A stretch of DNA of 64,000 nt, taken from Flavobacteriales bacterium (GTDB taxonomy: Bacteria; Bacteroidota; Bacteroidia; NS11-12g; UBA9320). Positions 26,544-36,089 of the stretch are shown piece by piece; position 1 is the stretch's first letter; each line of letters opens with the position of its first letter. The stretch lies in assembly GCA_020635435.1 (NCBI GenBank), contig JACJZU010000001.1:1-64000 (forward strand), in the 5' to 3' direction. A program made the translations under genes and the position numbers. The notes beneath the pieces are model-generated. The model did not search any database, was not told the DNA's origin, and saw only the letters and a program-made list of their open reading frames with translations.

Positions 26544-28436
26544 ATGTTCTATTTAAGTTCACGCTTGAAAAAAGTCGTTTTCAGTGTTCTAGCTCCCATA
26601 GTTGGGATCATAACCTTGCTGAATCTTCAACAAGCCCAGGCACAGCCGAGCGGTTGGCCAAATGGTGCTCCCTGGCCGCTTTTCGTAAAATACGATGCCT
26701 CCCAGGTGAGTTCAAATTGCAGTGGAACTTACATTTTCGAGTTTACTGAAAACGCCTATTTCAGCGATTACTCAACAGGCTTCAACGTGTATGAGTTTCG
26801 TCCGGACGGGTCTTACTTTTATATCTTTACAAATAGTTCTTGTGGTACAGTTCAAGCTCACCATTACGGCACTCCCCTGACCACGGGATTTTCGAAAGTA
26901 ACTATCCCTTCCACCTATCAGGCATCCTTGTCTACCCTTGGAAAAGGTCCTCATATCATCGATGCAAGGTCGTGGAGTCAATGTGGTTTAAGCTCAAAGA
27001 ATTATGACTGTAGTTCACATTCCATACCGGGGTCGGATTTTCTGTGTTCAGCGGTCCAAACAAATGTGATCTGCTCCGGTCAGAGTAACGGGACCGCCTC
27101 AATTAGTATACTCTCGAGTTCCAGTGCTTCTTCATACACCTATACGTGGAGCGGTGGGTCTACTACAATTGGATCTACATCACACGACCTATCCGGTCTC
27201 TCCGCTGGGTATTCGACTGTTTCGGTTACGGATGGAAGTAAGACTGCAACCTGCCAACTGGCTATTTTGGAATTCGGAGTCGGTTTAACAGCCTCTCATC
27301 CGGATTGCAACTCGACGACCGGTAGTATCGTGGCATCGGGCACCACCGGCAGTGGTGATTACGGCTATGTATGGTATAACGGAAATACAACCAGTACTAT
27401 AACCGGACTAAATGCAGGCACATATTGTGTTACTGTAACAGATCAAATTGTGGGATGTGTAAGTGCAGATTGTGATGATGTTCTCCCTCCGAACCAAACC
27501 GGCACACCTCCGAACGATTGGCCTTGTGATGCCCCATGGCCATTTTCCGTTGCGTATAATCAATCCGATTTTGCGACAGGTTGTTCAGGCACTTCTACCT
27601 TCACATTCTCGTCAGCAGCTACTTACGCGAATCGGCCGTTTGAAGGATATTGGTACATTAAAGAAACGGTCAATAAGCCTTCAGGGGGTACTGTACTCGT
27701 GGAATTCGCTAATTTTTACGAGCATCCGAGATGCAATCCTTTTTGGCGCTTCAACATGGAATCCAGTACGGGCTGTTCTTCAAGCAGTGTCCATAGCTAC
27801 GTGAATTCTACAGGTCTCTACATTCCAAACAGAACAATGGAATCCACCATCGACCTGACTTCATTAACTCAGCCGCAATGTAGCGGGTTCAACTCCACCA
27901 ATTGGAGCAGTTGCGACTGTTTACCTCCAAATTCTTCGGTAGAGCCCATTTCCTGCGCGCTTATCGATCCAACCGTAGCCTGTGTAGGTGAGGATAACGG
28001 CTCGGCATTGGTCGATGTTGGCGGTGGGAATACCGGCACCACCTACACGTATACATGGAATGGTGGATCAGCTACAAGTAGTACGGGATACAGAATTACC
28101 GGACTTGCAGCTGGAGTGTATACCGTAACCGTTTCACAGGGCGATGAAAGTACCACTTGTGCGGTAACTATATCGAGTTCAGCAGCTCCGATTCGGGTGT
28201 TCTACAGGCCCAGTAATTATGGGCAATACAACCTATCCGTGAAGGGGGCTTCCGATGGTAGTATCCAAACTTTTGTTCAAGGCGGACTTGCACCTTACAC
28301 GTATAATTGGGTGGGAAACGGCACATCAAGCGGTCCGAATCAAAACGGGCTGGAAGCCGGATCCTATTTTCTCCGGGTAATTGATGATCAGGGATGCTCC
28401 GGTTACGGCGGGCCATGGTATTTACGGGAACCCTGA
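26544..28436 (+). CDS. SprB-repeat secreted protein with internal duplication
   Basis: 630 residues from ATG 26544, which gives the best signal peptide (ending Q-A-Q-A-Q); 26502 would add 14 residues. The protein is two copies of one module: a tryptophan-rich domain (WPNGAPWPLFVKYD and, about 300 residues later, WPCDAPWPFSVAYN) with a C-S-G-T-x-x-F strand, followed by SprB-type repeats (SGQSNGTASI, YTYTWSGGST, LSAGYSTVSVTDGSKTATC; GEDNGSALVDVGGG, YTYTWNGGSAT, LAAGVYTVTVSQGDESTTC). SprB repeats are found in gliding and adhesion proteins. No T9SS sorting domain follows: the last repeat ends RVIDDQGCSGYG and the stop comes at once. Confidence 0.85.
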   Translation: MFYLSSRLKKVVFSVLAPIVGIITLLNLQQAQAQPSGWPNGAPWPLFVKYDASQVSSNCSGTYIFEFTENAYFSDYSTGFNVYEFRPDGSYFYIFTNSSCGTVQAHHYGTPLTTGFSKVTIPSTYQASLSTLGKGPHIIDARSWSQCGLSSKNYDCSSHSIPGSDFLCSAVQTNVICSGQSNGTASISILSSSSASSYTYTWSGGSTTIGSTSHDLSGLSAGYSTVSVTDGSKTATCQLAILEFGVGLTASHPDCNSTTGSIVASGTTGSGDYGYVWYNGNTTSTITGLNAGTYCVTVTDQIVGCVSADCDDVLPPNQTGTPPNDWPCDAPWPFSVAYNQSDFATGCSGTSTFTFSSAATYANRPFEGYWYIKETVNKPSGGTVLVEFANFYEHPRCNPFWRFNMESSTGCSSSSVHSYVNSTGLYIPNRTMESTIDLTSLTQPQCSGFNSTNWSSCDCLPPNSSVEPISCALIDPTVACVGEDNGSALVDVGGGNTGTTYTYTWNGGSATSSTGYRITGLAAGVYTVTVSQGDESTTCAVTISSSAAPIRVFYRPSNYGQYNLSVKGASDGSIQTFVQGGLAPYTYNWVGNGTSSGPNQNGLEAGSYFLRVIDDQGCSGYGGPWYLREP

Positions 28437-28794
28437 GGTGAATAATTCACAATTGGGATAAGTGGCCTTCAGAGGCGATTTGAGCAAATACATCTGATTA
28501 AAATTTGCAGTTAAAACTGCGCAGATCCTTCTCAGCATATTGTCAATCAAAAACTCAGTTCTTCTGCTTCAGATTCTACCATTCATTATGCGTTAAAAAT
28601 CAAAATGAACCGGGATAAATTGATGTTGGTTCTTTGGGATCATCTCTGATCCGGAAAAAATCACCAAATCAATCCGATATCAAATAAACGCACACTTGAA
28701 AAGATAGTCTACGCTGGTTAAGAATTGACAAACTGACGCAAAGACAATTACCAATGGCCAGGAATACACCGCTCACGGTATTCCTGAGGGGAGC
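28437..28794. other. Gene-free stretch between convergent genes
   Basis: AT-rich; apart from the hairpin at its right end nothing was recognised. Confidence 0.5.
28759..28786 (-). terminator. Hairpin, probable terminator
   Basis: CAGGAATAC (28759-28767) pairs with GTATTCCTG (28778-28786); the loop also contains CCG/CGG. It lies 8 bases beyond the stop codon of the minus-strand gene at 28795. No clear T-run follows, so the class is uncertain. Confidence 0.45.
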
Positions 28795-29979
28795 TCAGTT
28801 CCACGATTGAAAAAAGAACAACTGTCCGAAGTACCCAATGATGGTATTCGTACTATTCACGGGATCCACGGCATGTCCGTATGTCCAAACATCCTGTGTA
28901 TTGGGCCAGATATAAGCTGCATCAGGCGGAATATAATTGTCGATCCCTCCCCTGCTTTTTGCCAATCGGTTCAGATAGAGACGTGTCCAGGTCTTACCCC
29001 CGTCTTCTGTGCGCAGTAGGTCGGAGCAGTAATTGTCTTCGATCGGACCGGTTCCGGTACCGAAAGCATACCCGACATCGGCTGAAATGAATTCCGTGAA
29101 GAGATTCTCGTGTATGTAAGGCAATTTCGAAAAGTCAGAAATGGTTGTCCAATTTCGTCCTCCGTCATCGCTTCGGTAAAGGAATTTGGCGGATGACGCG
29201 TACATGCGATTGGCATCGACCACTTCAATATTGGTCAGATCTTCAAATGAAGCATCCGGCAAGTAGCGGCGGGTCCATGTAGTTCCCCCGTCATCCGTAG
29301 TAAAGATCATCCCGACCAGACCTGTAGAACCGCAGAGAATGCCATGTCGTTCGTCAGTAAAATGAATATCGGTAAAGAGCCAATTGTCTCCTCCCCGATC
29401 AACAAGCGGGTTGTCCCAGGTGTTGCCTCCATCTCGAGTTCTCAGCACCACGGTATTGATTCCGGGATTTGCATTTGGTTGCCCTTTCAACCCGAAACCT
29501 ACTGAATCATTGACAAAAAAGAGTTTGGTTCCCCGGATATCGGCATCGGTTTGATTGTAAACTACCTGCCATGACTTGCCGGCATCCCGAGATCGCTGAA
29601 TGCACATACCCGTAAGGGGTTTCCCTGCAGTATCGCGCAAACTTCCCATCTGCGAAGCGAGGAAAACTGTACTGTCCCCCACAGAGCTGACCGCAGATAA
29701 ACCGCCATCCCATCCGGTTTCAGAACTGAACAACTCCCAATGCCTTCCGTTGAAGCGAAACAAACTCCAGTTGGCATCGCCCACTGCCCAGCCCACCTTT
29801 TCCGATGAGAAGGACATATCGAGGATTTTATAACGGTAGTCGACATCCACATGGTTGCGGTGTTCGGCATTCCATTTTTGAATGGGTTCAGTTTCTTCGG
29901 GATCATCGTTTTTGCAAGCGTTCAGTAAGAATAAACCCGAAACCGAGAGAAAAAGAATGCGAGAATGAACTTGTAACAT
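28795..29979 (-). CDS. YCF48/BNR-type beta-propeller lipoprotein
   Basis: 394 residues from ATG 29979 (a TTG three codons earlier is possible). Lipoprotein signal FLSVSGLFLLNACKNDD. The body consists of sialidase/YCF48-like blades: SRDAGKSWQVVYN, TRDGGNTWDNPLV, TTDDGGTTWTRRYL, RSDDGGRNWTTISD and RTEDGGKTWTRLYL, each an Asp-box (S/TxDxGxTW). Such proteins form a six- or seven-bladed propeller. The YCF48 family includes a photosystem II assembly factor, but in Bacteroidota these are surface or periplasmic proteins of unknown role. Catalytic sialidase arginines are not evident. Confidence 0.88.
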   Translation of the reverse strand: MLQVHSRILFLSVSGLFLLNACKNDDPEETEPIQKWNAEHRNHVDVDYRYKILDMSFSSEKVGWAVGDANWSLFRFNGRHWELFSSETGWDGGLSAVSSVGDSTVFLASQMGSLRDTAGKPLTGMCIQRSRDAGKSWQVVYNQTDADIRGTKLFFVNDSVGFGLKGQPNANPGINTVVLRTRDGGNTWDNPLVDRGGDNWLFTDIHFTDERHGILCGSTGLVGMIFTTDDGGTTWTRRYLPDASFEDLTNIEVVDANRMYASSAKFLYRSDDGGRNWTTISDFSKLPYIHENLFTEFISADVGYAFGTGTGPIEDNYCSDLLRTEDGGKTWTRLYLNRLAKSRGGIDNYIPPDAAYIWPNTQDVWTYGHAVDPVNSTNTIIGYFGQLFFFQSWN

Positions 29980-30405
29980 GATTATCAAATTTATTTATTT
30001 CAAACGTATATCTCTAATTGCTCCGCCGTAGTCATGAAACTCCACACACAGGTGAAATTGCTTTATGCTTGACTATATTAAAATAACAAACCGGGCCCTT
30101 TCCGCTTAGAAAACCATCCCAAGAATGCTACCTGCTTTGGCTAGAGGCCTTGATTGCATCAAATGTTTGGAAGTACAAGCCAGACTAATAGAATGGTCAA
30201 GCCTCTCTGACGGTGAATTATCTAAACATGTATTCGGAGTGGATAAATTACTGGTTAGAATTTAATCGAGACACCGAATCTGCTGATTGATGTTTTCCGT
30301 TCTGAATCGGGAATTAAATTGATTTTGTACTTTCGTTAAAGAAGCATGGCGCTATCCACCGGACACATCTTGTCTGCATGATGATGCGACTTGCAAATCC
30401 AGCAA
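29980..30405. other. Gene-free stretch, nothing recognised
   Basis: AT-rich spacer between a divergent gene pair. A TACTTTCG near 30327 is one mismatch from the -10 consensus and could serve the broken cyclase gene. No other element was seen. Confidence 0.4.
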
Positions 30406-32380
30406 ATGCCGCATCGAAAACATACATATTCAATATGTGTAATTCTGCTTCTGACGGCATTTTCCGGCACCGCCGTACATGCTCAATCACTCGATTCACT
30501 CTATGGTGTCTGGAAGCGGGAATCTGCAACTCAATCCGACCGCATACAGGCCTTTTCTGCATACATTTCCAATGGATATATGCGATAAAACCCGATTCAG
30601 CCTACCTGCTTACTTTGGAATTATTAAAGTTCGCAGAATTGCATCAGGACAAGAAGGGCATTGCCACTGCATACAATCTGCAGGGCTCATCCTGGGATGC
30701 CAGGGGAAATTACCCCCGCGCGCTGGAATGTTTTGAGAAGGGGCTTGAAACGGCGGAACGGATTCAGTCACGCCATCAGATTGCGGGAGCACTCAACAAC
30801 ATTGGAACTGTCTACAATAACTGGGAAATAATGAAAAAGCCCTCCGCTATTACGAAAGGTGCCTGAAGATCGACGAACAGCAGAACGATTCCTCAGGTAT
30901 AGCCACCTCGCTGCACAATATTGGAATGGTATATACCGAATTGGGTGATCATAGCACAGCGTTGCGCCATTATCAGCGCTCATTGCAGATTGAGAAAAAC
31001 CTTGGAAAAGTTTTAAGCGTCAGCAACACCATGAACAGTATTGCCGGTGTGTACTTTAGGCAGGGAGACCTGGAAAAATCCCTGAACTATCTGGAGCAAA
31101 GCAGGCAGGCATTGGAAACTATGGGTGACCTGCAAGGCGTTGCGATGGTACTTTCCAACATAGGAGCAATTCACAAAAAGAAGATGGACTATACGCTTGC
31201 GCTTCAATGTTTTCAGGAAGGAATGGATATTTCCAGAAAACTGACCGATCCTCAATCCATAGCCTATATGGCCATCGAAATCGGCCTTTTACACCTGGAT
31301 CTCAAAGAGTTTACTGAGGCTATACGTAATTGTACAGAGGGTTTCACCCTTGCTGAAACTCACGAATTGCTGTACGAACAAAAAAACGGATGCAGTTGCC
31401 TGTATCAAGCATACAAGGCACAGGGAAACGGAAACAAAGCCCTTCAATTTCATGAATTGCTCACAGAAATTGAGGATTCACTCGATCTGCAGGAAGCGGC
31501 CCGCATGCTCGACCGGATGGAATACGCAAAGGCTTTGTATACCGACAGCATTGCCAATGCAGAAGCTGCGCGACTGATGCAGATTGCGCATGAAGAGGAA
31601 GTGGAAAAGAAGAACAAAACCCGGAACATCCTGATCGGTTCGTCATTGTTATTAATGCTTACTGCAGGTGCATTTTTCAGTCGCTGGCGTTTTGTCCGCC
31701 GGTCGAGGGACATGATTGCCAAAGAAAAGGAACGCTCGGAAAGTCTCCTTCTGAATATTCTTCCTGAAGAAATAGCGGAAGAACTCAAACAGAAAGGGCG
31801 CGCAGAAGCCAGAAACTACGATTTAGTAAGTATCTTGTTTACTGATTTCAAGGAATTTACCCAAACATCCGAAAAATTATCCGCGTCTGAACTTGTAAAT
31901 GAAATCAATGATTGCTTTGAAGCATTCGACCGAATCATAGACAAATACGATATCGAAAAGATCAAGACGATAGGCGACGCATACATGGCAGCAGGGGGCT
32001 TGCCGGTGCCATCGGAAAGTTCTGTAAGGAACACGGTTTTGGCTGCACTTGAAATGCAATACTTCATCTCCCGGAGAAAAACTGAAAAGGACAAAAAAGG
32101 AGAACCGGCATTTGAAATGCGAGTAGGCATTCATACCGGTCCCGTTGTTGCAGGAATTGTAGGAGTCAAAAAATTCCAGTACGACATTTGGGGAGATACC
32201 GTGAATACGGCAAGCAGAATGGAAAGTTCCGGAGAAGTAGGGAAGGTGAACATCAGTCAGCACACGTACGAATTGATCAAGGACAACCGTGCTTTTCAAT
32301 TTGAGTCGAGAGGAATGATTCAGGCGAAAGGCAAGGGAGAAATGGAAATGTGGTTTGTAAGTCGTTCCGTACTAGCATGA
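30406..32380 (+). pseudogene. TPR adenylate cyclase (copy 3) with two frameshifts
   Basis: The signal peptide (from ATG 30406, ending V-H-A-Q) and QSLDSLYGVWKRES are in frame 1 up to about 30585. NGY..AIKPDSAYLL and the first TPRs are in a second frame to about 30825. KALRYYERCLKIDEQ onward is in a third frame to the stop at 32380. Each join is explained by one missing base (near ATATGCG at about 30580, and in the GGG of AACTGGGAAATAAT at about 30827). The C-terminal half (TPRs, membrane helix, class III cyclase with SILFTDF, KIKTIGDAYM and YDIWGDTVNTASRM) is intact. It is either a recent pseudogene or the read has two 1-base assembly errors; an ATG at 30926 could still yield a 484-residue N-truncated protein without signal peptide. 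Confidence 0.85.
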
Positions 32381-32497
32381 CCTAATAATGTAGTGCATCG
32401 AACTGAGCAAACTGACAATCTCTTCGAGAATTGCAGCGACCGATTCGATAATTTGACCGAACTTTGGACATGTCTCCTACTTAAAAATCGAAGTAAA

Positions 32498-32767
32498 ATG
32501 AAAACGTACAAATTTTGTCAGAGTTGCGGATTCCCATTGAAGAAGGACAAGAAAGGCGGGGGCAGCGAAATGGACGGCAGCATCAGTCCGAAATACTGCT
32601 CCATGTGCTACGAAAACGGTGCCTTCCTAACACCTCCCGAAATTGACACTGCCGAAAAAATGCAAAAGTTCTGCATTCAGGAGATGAAGAAATCGGGCAT
32701 GAACGGAATTTTTGCATGGCTTGCTACGAGGCCCATACCGAAACTGGAGCGATGGAATTCAAAGTAA
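32498..32767 (+). CDS. Putative zinc-ribbon protein
   Basis: 89 residues from ATG 32498. Two CxxC pairs, C7/C10 (CQSCGFP) and C34/C37 (CSMCYENG), should bind one zinc ion. The layout matches the short putative zinc ribbon family (YKFCQSCGFPLKKD, then YCSMCYENGAF and a helical tail). Such proteins are often annotated as transcriptional or chaperone-like but have no proven function. Its 3' end overlaps the next gene by 16 bases, so the two are translationally coupled. Confidence 0.85.
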   Translation: MKTYKFCQSCGFPLKKDKKGGGSEMDGSISPKYCSMCYENGAFLTPPEIDTAEKMQKFCIQEMKKSGMNGIFAWLATRPIPKLERWNSK

Positions 32768-33255
32768 GCGTCAGAACCGCATTCAATTGTTCCGTAGAGA
32801 GGGCTTTTAAGACGCCACTGTTATGCGATGTCTCCAAAGTACACACCGGATTTGGCATCATGCCCAGGGTGACACATTGCACTGACGATGCGGATTGGGG
32901 CAGGATCGGCTCCACCAAAAAGGTATTCGTGGCACCTTCCCCTACTCAGAAAGGCGGTTTTGCATCGGTAGACCGGATCCTGGAAAGAAAGGAGAATCAA
33001 TATTGGAAATTCGAGGTGAGCGATTTCCAGTCGTGGATGCTCGGTTTTACGAAATTCACAGGGGAATGGCGAACCACGGAGCTTGAACCGAATAGGATTC
33101 AGGTTGATTATACGTATACCTTACATGCGGGAAATCCGGTGCTTTATCCACTGAATTTCCTATTTGCCAAGTGGTTCTGGAAAACGTACATGAAGCGGGT
33201 TGTCGGGAATGTCGGAGAGATGATCGAAGCGGGAGAGCCCTATCTTTTCGATTAG
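32752..33255 (+). CDS. SRPBCC-family protein (Bet v 1-like)
   Basis: 167 residues from ATG 32752. The N-terminal strand MEFKVSVRTAFNCSVERAFK, the long middle strands (WKFEVSDFQSWMLGFTKFTG, then EWRTTELEP and IQVDYTYTLHAG) and the C-terminal helix (FWKTYMKRVVGNVGEMIEAG) are typical of the START/polyketide-cyclase fold, which binds hydrophobic ligands in a cavity. A specific ligand cannot be deduced. It overlaps the zinc-ribbon gene by 16 bases and probably shares its transcript. Confidence 0.82.
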   Translation: MEFKVSVRTAFNCSVERAFKTPLLCDVSKVHTGFGIMPRVTHCTDDADWGRIGSTKKVFVAPSPTQKGGFASVDRILERKENQYWKFEVSDFQSWMLGFTKFTGEWRTTELEPNRIQVDYTYTLHAGNPVLYPLNFLFAKWFWKTYMKRVVGNVGEMIEAGEPYLFD

Positions 33256-33292
33256 GGAAAAGTGAAAAGTGATTAGGAGAGGCAAATTGCCA

Positions 33293-33778
33293 TCAGTGTA
33301 AATTCGTGTAAAGCACATGTGCCATTACAGCACAAACGGCAATGAGATCGGCATTTTCATCGCCTGTATTGTACTGCTCAATCCATAATGTAACGCGCAT
33401 ACTCAAACCAATTCGTTTCGGGACTATCCGAATCAGTACATTATCATCTTCATCGGAAAGCAGTGTGACGGATTTGTTCCATTTTTCACGCTTGAGAACA
33501 TACTGCGGGTTGTTCATTGTTTCAGGAAATTCGATTTTGATCCCTCGACTTACACTTCTTAAACGAACCAGTTCGGTATCTCCCAACTGAATTGCATAGA
33601 CGTAACGCCAGAAACTCGTTTTCTTAAACGTATAAATCCGATTGCCTACATGCAATTCGTATTCGAGTCGAAATCGTTTCGATTGAATGATCAATGCGAC
33701 ACGTCGGTTACCTGTGTCCAGCATTTCAAGTTCCATCGGCCAGAATTTTTGGCTGATTACTTGTAGTTTGCGATTCAT
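33293..33778 (-). CDS. Conserved-looking hypothetical protein
   Basis: 161 residues, no signal peptide or membrane segment. The sequence is mostly beta-strand with basic patches (VALIIQSKRFRLEYELHVGN, then IYTFKKTSFWRYVYAIQLGD) and ends in a short hydrophobic helix (ADLIAVCAVMAHVLY). The strand pattern with a C-terminal buried helix is reminiscent of tubby/LURP-like folds, but that is a guess. It converges with the SRPBCC gene 37 bases away. Confidence 0.72.
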   Translation of the reverse strand: MNRKLQVISQKFWPMELEMLDTGNRRVALIIQSKRFRLEYELHVGNRIYTFKKTSFWRYVYAIQLGDTELVRLRSVSRGIKIEFPETMNNPQYVLKREKWNKSVTLLSDEDDNVLIRIVPKRIGLSMRVTLWIEQYNTGDENADLIAVCAVMAHVLYTNLH

Positions 33779-33923
33779 AATTCAGATGGAAGTGAATATC
33801 CTGATTTTCTTTGCAAAGACCATTGTTTGCCTGTTATGAATTAAGATTAGTCGTGTAAATTATTAGTTCATGCTCAGGTTTCTTTAAATACATGATGATT
33901 CGTTTGAGTGAGCAAAGAATAAA

Positions 33924-36089
33924 TTACTTGTCTGTCCTTCGAATTTTCAATGAATATCCAAGCATTGGTAAAATTGGGAATAACGTTACGCCACGCAATT
34001 CCCCATTCGCTACATCGTCGTTGAGCAACCCTACCAGAGAATAAATATTCCTTCTATTGTAAACATTGTAAATTCCAACCCAATATGTGGATTCAAATCT
34101 ATTCTTATGCAGTTTACTCCATGTGACGCCTAGATCTAGTCTATGATACATTGGCAGTCGATATTCATTCTTATCAGAATATATAATTAAACCTAGATTT
34201 GTGTACTCAGCTACCGTAACAGGAGTGCCACTTCTCAGAGTGAAGGATGTATATATATTAACTTCGGATAGTTCGAGTAAAAACTTAATAAAAAGAGCAT
34301 GTGGGATATCCCAGTTTGAACTGTATAAAAATTGCCTTTCATCAGTATTTATTGATCTTGAAAAAGTGTAGGCTATTTGTGTGGAGATTCTTTTAATTGT
34401 GACCGAATGATCCATTTCAAATCCAAAAGATCTATTTGTAACTCCTACAACATTTGGATCAGTGATAGGGTCAGACAGGATACCTCCCAAAAAATCCAGG
34501 CCTCCTTTCAATCTGCGGTAGTACATCGAAATTTCAGAACGACTCAATTTCTTGCTGTTCAAAAAACTTACCGAGAAATCCTCGTAACGGACAGTTCTCT
34601 CTTTTGCAGAACTAAGTATGAAAAGGTCATTTGAAGAAAATGTTGCAGATTGAGACAGGACATTAACCGGGTTATAACCGTTTCTGTATACGAGTTGGAA
34701 GGAAGACTCCCCTTTAATTGTTTTCCTGTAGTCCAAGCCGAATAATGGTATAGTTTGTATTGTACGGATCTCATGGAATTGGAAGGCAGCGCCTATTGAG
34801 AAATTTAATTGGTGCTTATCCAACAGAAATTCACTGTGCACTATATGATTCGAAGTGAACAACTCCGAATCATAAACTCTGGAATCTCCAATCGAAGCAC
34901 AGGAATTTAGAACAGACAGCTCGTGCAACGATCGCATGGAAAACGACTTGGTACGGCGAATTGAGAAATTGTGTGTTAATGAAGTAATTGATATCCGATT
35001 AATCTGTTCATTAAAAAGAATCTGCTTCGTATGTCCCTGATATTGCGCATGCTGCACGTAAGTTCCACCTCTGAGATGATCTGAAATGCTATCGATGTGA
35101 TCTACACCTGCTGAGATTGAAAAGGAATTCCAACTTGTCGAATTCGGCAGTAGAGAAACGTCGAAAATATTGAGATTATCTCTGGAGTAAAAAACATTGA
35201 AGTTAATCCTCTTTGACCTGGTCGCAAGGGTCTGCCTGTTATAAAAGTCATAATTGGAATACCCAACAGATCGATCGATACCAATGTTCCCCAATTGTGA
35301 AGTTCTGAATGACGTCACACTGCTCAACTTATCGTTTGACGCAGAGTACGATAAGGCCTGTTGTAAAATATTGATTGTTGAATTAATAGTTCCAATTGTA
35401 TCAAATTTGGACTGAATTGACACAATAGATTCTGAGCCTTCTACCAGAGAGCTTTCAGTATTGGCCTTCTTCACTTCGATAAAGTCTACAATTGATGGGT
35501 CTATCGAGGTGGTTAATCCCAAAAGATGATAAGGTCGAATGATGCGCATGCCATCAATTAGCAGTGCTGTCGAGCTTTCACTTCCTCCTCTTATGTGTGG
35601 AATAGAATTGCCCTCTCTTGACCCGACAATGCCGGAAATGTTCTGTAAGGACGCGAGTGTCGAGTTAAATAAGGCAAATTTCACCTCCGGTGATTTATCT
35701 AAATCAATGGTTGAGAATTTTTTATCAAGCACAAAAACGGACCCTTGAGTTTTGCCAGAAGTTGGGAGATAGTAATAATTTGATTGCAAGGACACTAATA
35801 GCACCTGATTGCACTCAATTCTAGCATGAATAGCTTTAGTCAAATAAGAAATATGGGATACTTCTATGAGAATGGAATCCGAACCACACGGTAAAGTAAC
35901 AATTCCGTTAATATCAGATGAGTAGTTAAAATTTCCAATTTTAATGATAGCATTCTCGACTGGGATTCTCGTATTCGAATCAATCGCTTGAATATGCGCA
36001 TATTGTTGACAACTAGCGTGAATGGCAGAGAGAAGCAAGAAAGTAAAGAGGCATATCTTATGTAAATCACGGGGATGTACCACAATCAA
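33924..36089 (-). CDS. TonB-dependent outer-membrane receptor
   Basis: 721 residues. Signal peptide (LFTFLLLSAIHASCQQ), an N-terminal carboxypeptidase-regulatory-like domain (about 25-105; IPVENAIIKIGNFNYSSDIN), the plug (about 115-230; ISGIVGSREGNSIPHIRGGS, then TALLIDGMRI) and a 22-strand barrel ending SLKIRR. No TonB box is obvious. The start appears to be TTG at 36089, which overlaps the TGA of the DUF4249 gene (TTGA), so the two are coupled. DUF4249 lipoproteins and this receptor type are habitually paired and act as an uptake complex for an unknown ligand. The gene is AT-richer than most of the window. Confidence 0.88.
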   Translation of the reverse strand: MIVVHPRDLHKICLFTFLLLSAIHASCQQYAHIQAIDSNTRIPVENAIIKIGNFNYSSDINGIVTLPCGSDSILIEVSHISYLTKAIHARIECNQVLLVSLQSNYYYLPTSGKTQGSVFVLDKKFSTIDLDKSPEVKFALFNSTLASLQNISGIVGSREGNSIPHIRGGSESSTALLIDGMRIIRPYHLLGLTTSIDPSIVDFIEVKKANTESSLVEGSESIVSIQSKFDTIGTINSTINILQQALSYSASNDKLSSVTSFRTSQLGNIGIDRSVGYSNYDFYNRQTLATRSKRINFNVFYSRDNLNIFDVSLLPNSTSWNSFSISAGVDHIDSISDHLRGGTYVQHAQYQGHTKQILFNEQINRISITSLTHNFSIRRTKSFSMRSLHELSVLNSCASIGDSRVYDSELFTSNHIVHSEFLLDKHQLNFSIGAAFQFHEIRTIQTIPLFGLDYRKTIKGESSFQLVYRNGYNPVNVLSQSATFSSNDLFILSSAKERTVRYEDFSVSFLNSKKLSRSEISMYYRRLKGGLDFLGGILSDPITDPNVVGVTNRSFGFEMDHSVTIKRISTQIAYTFSRSINTDERQFLYSSNWDIPHALFIKFLLELSEVNIYTSFTLRSGTPVTVAEYTNLGLIIYSDKNEYRLPMYHRLDLGVTWSKLHKNRFESTYWVGIYNVYNRRNIYSLVGLLNDDVANGELRGVTLFPILPMLGYSLKIRRTDK

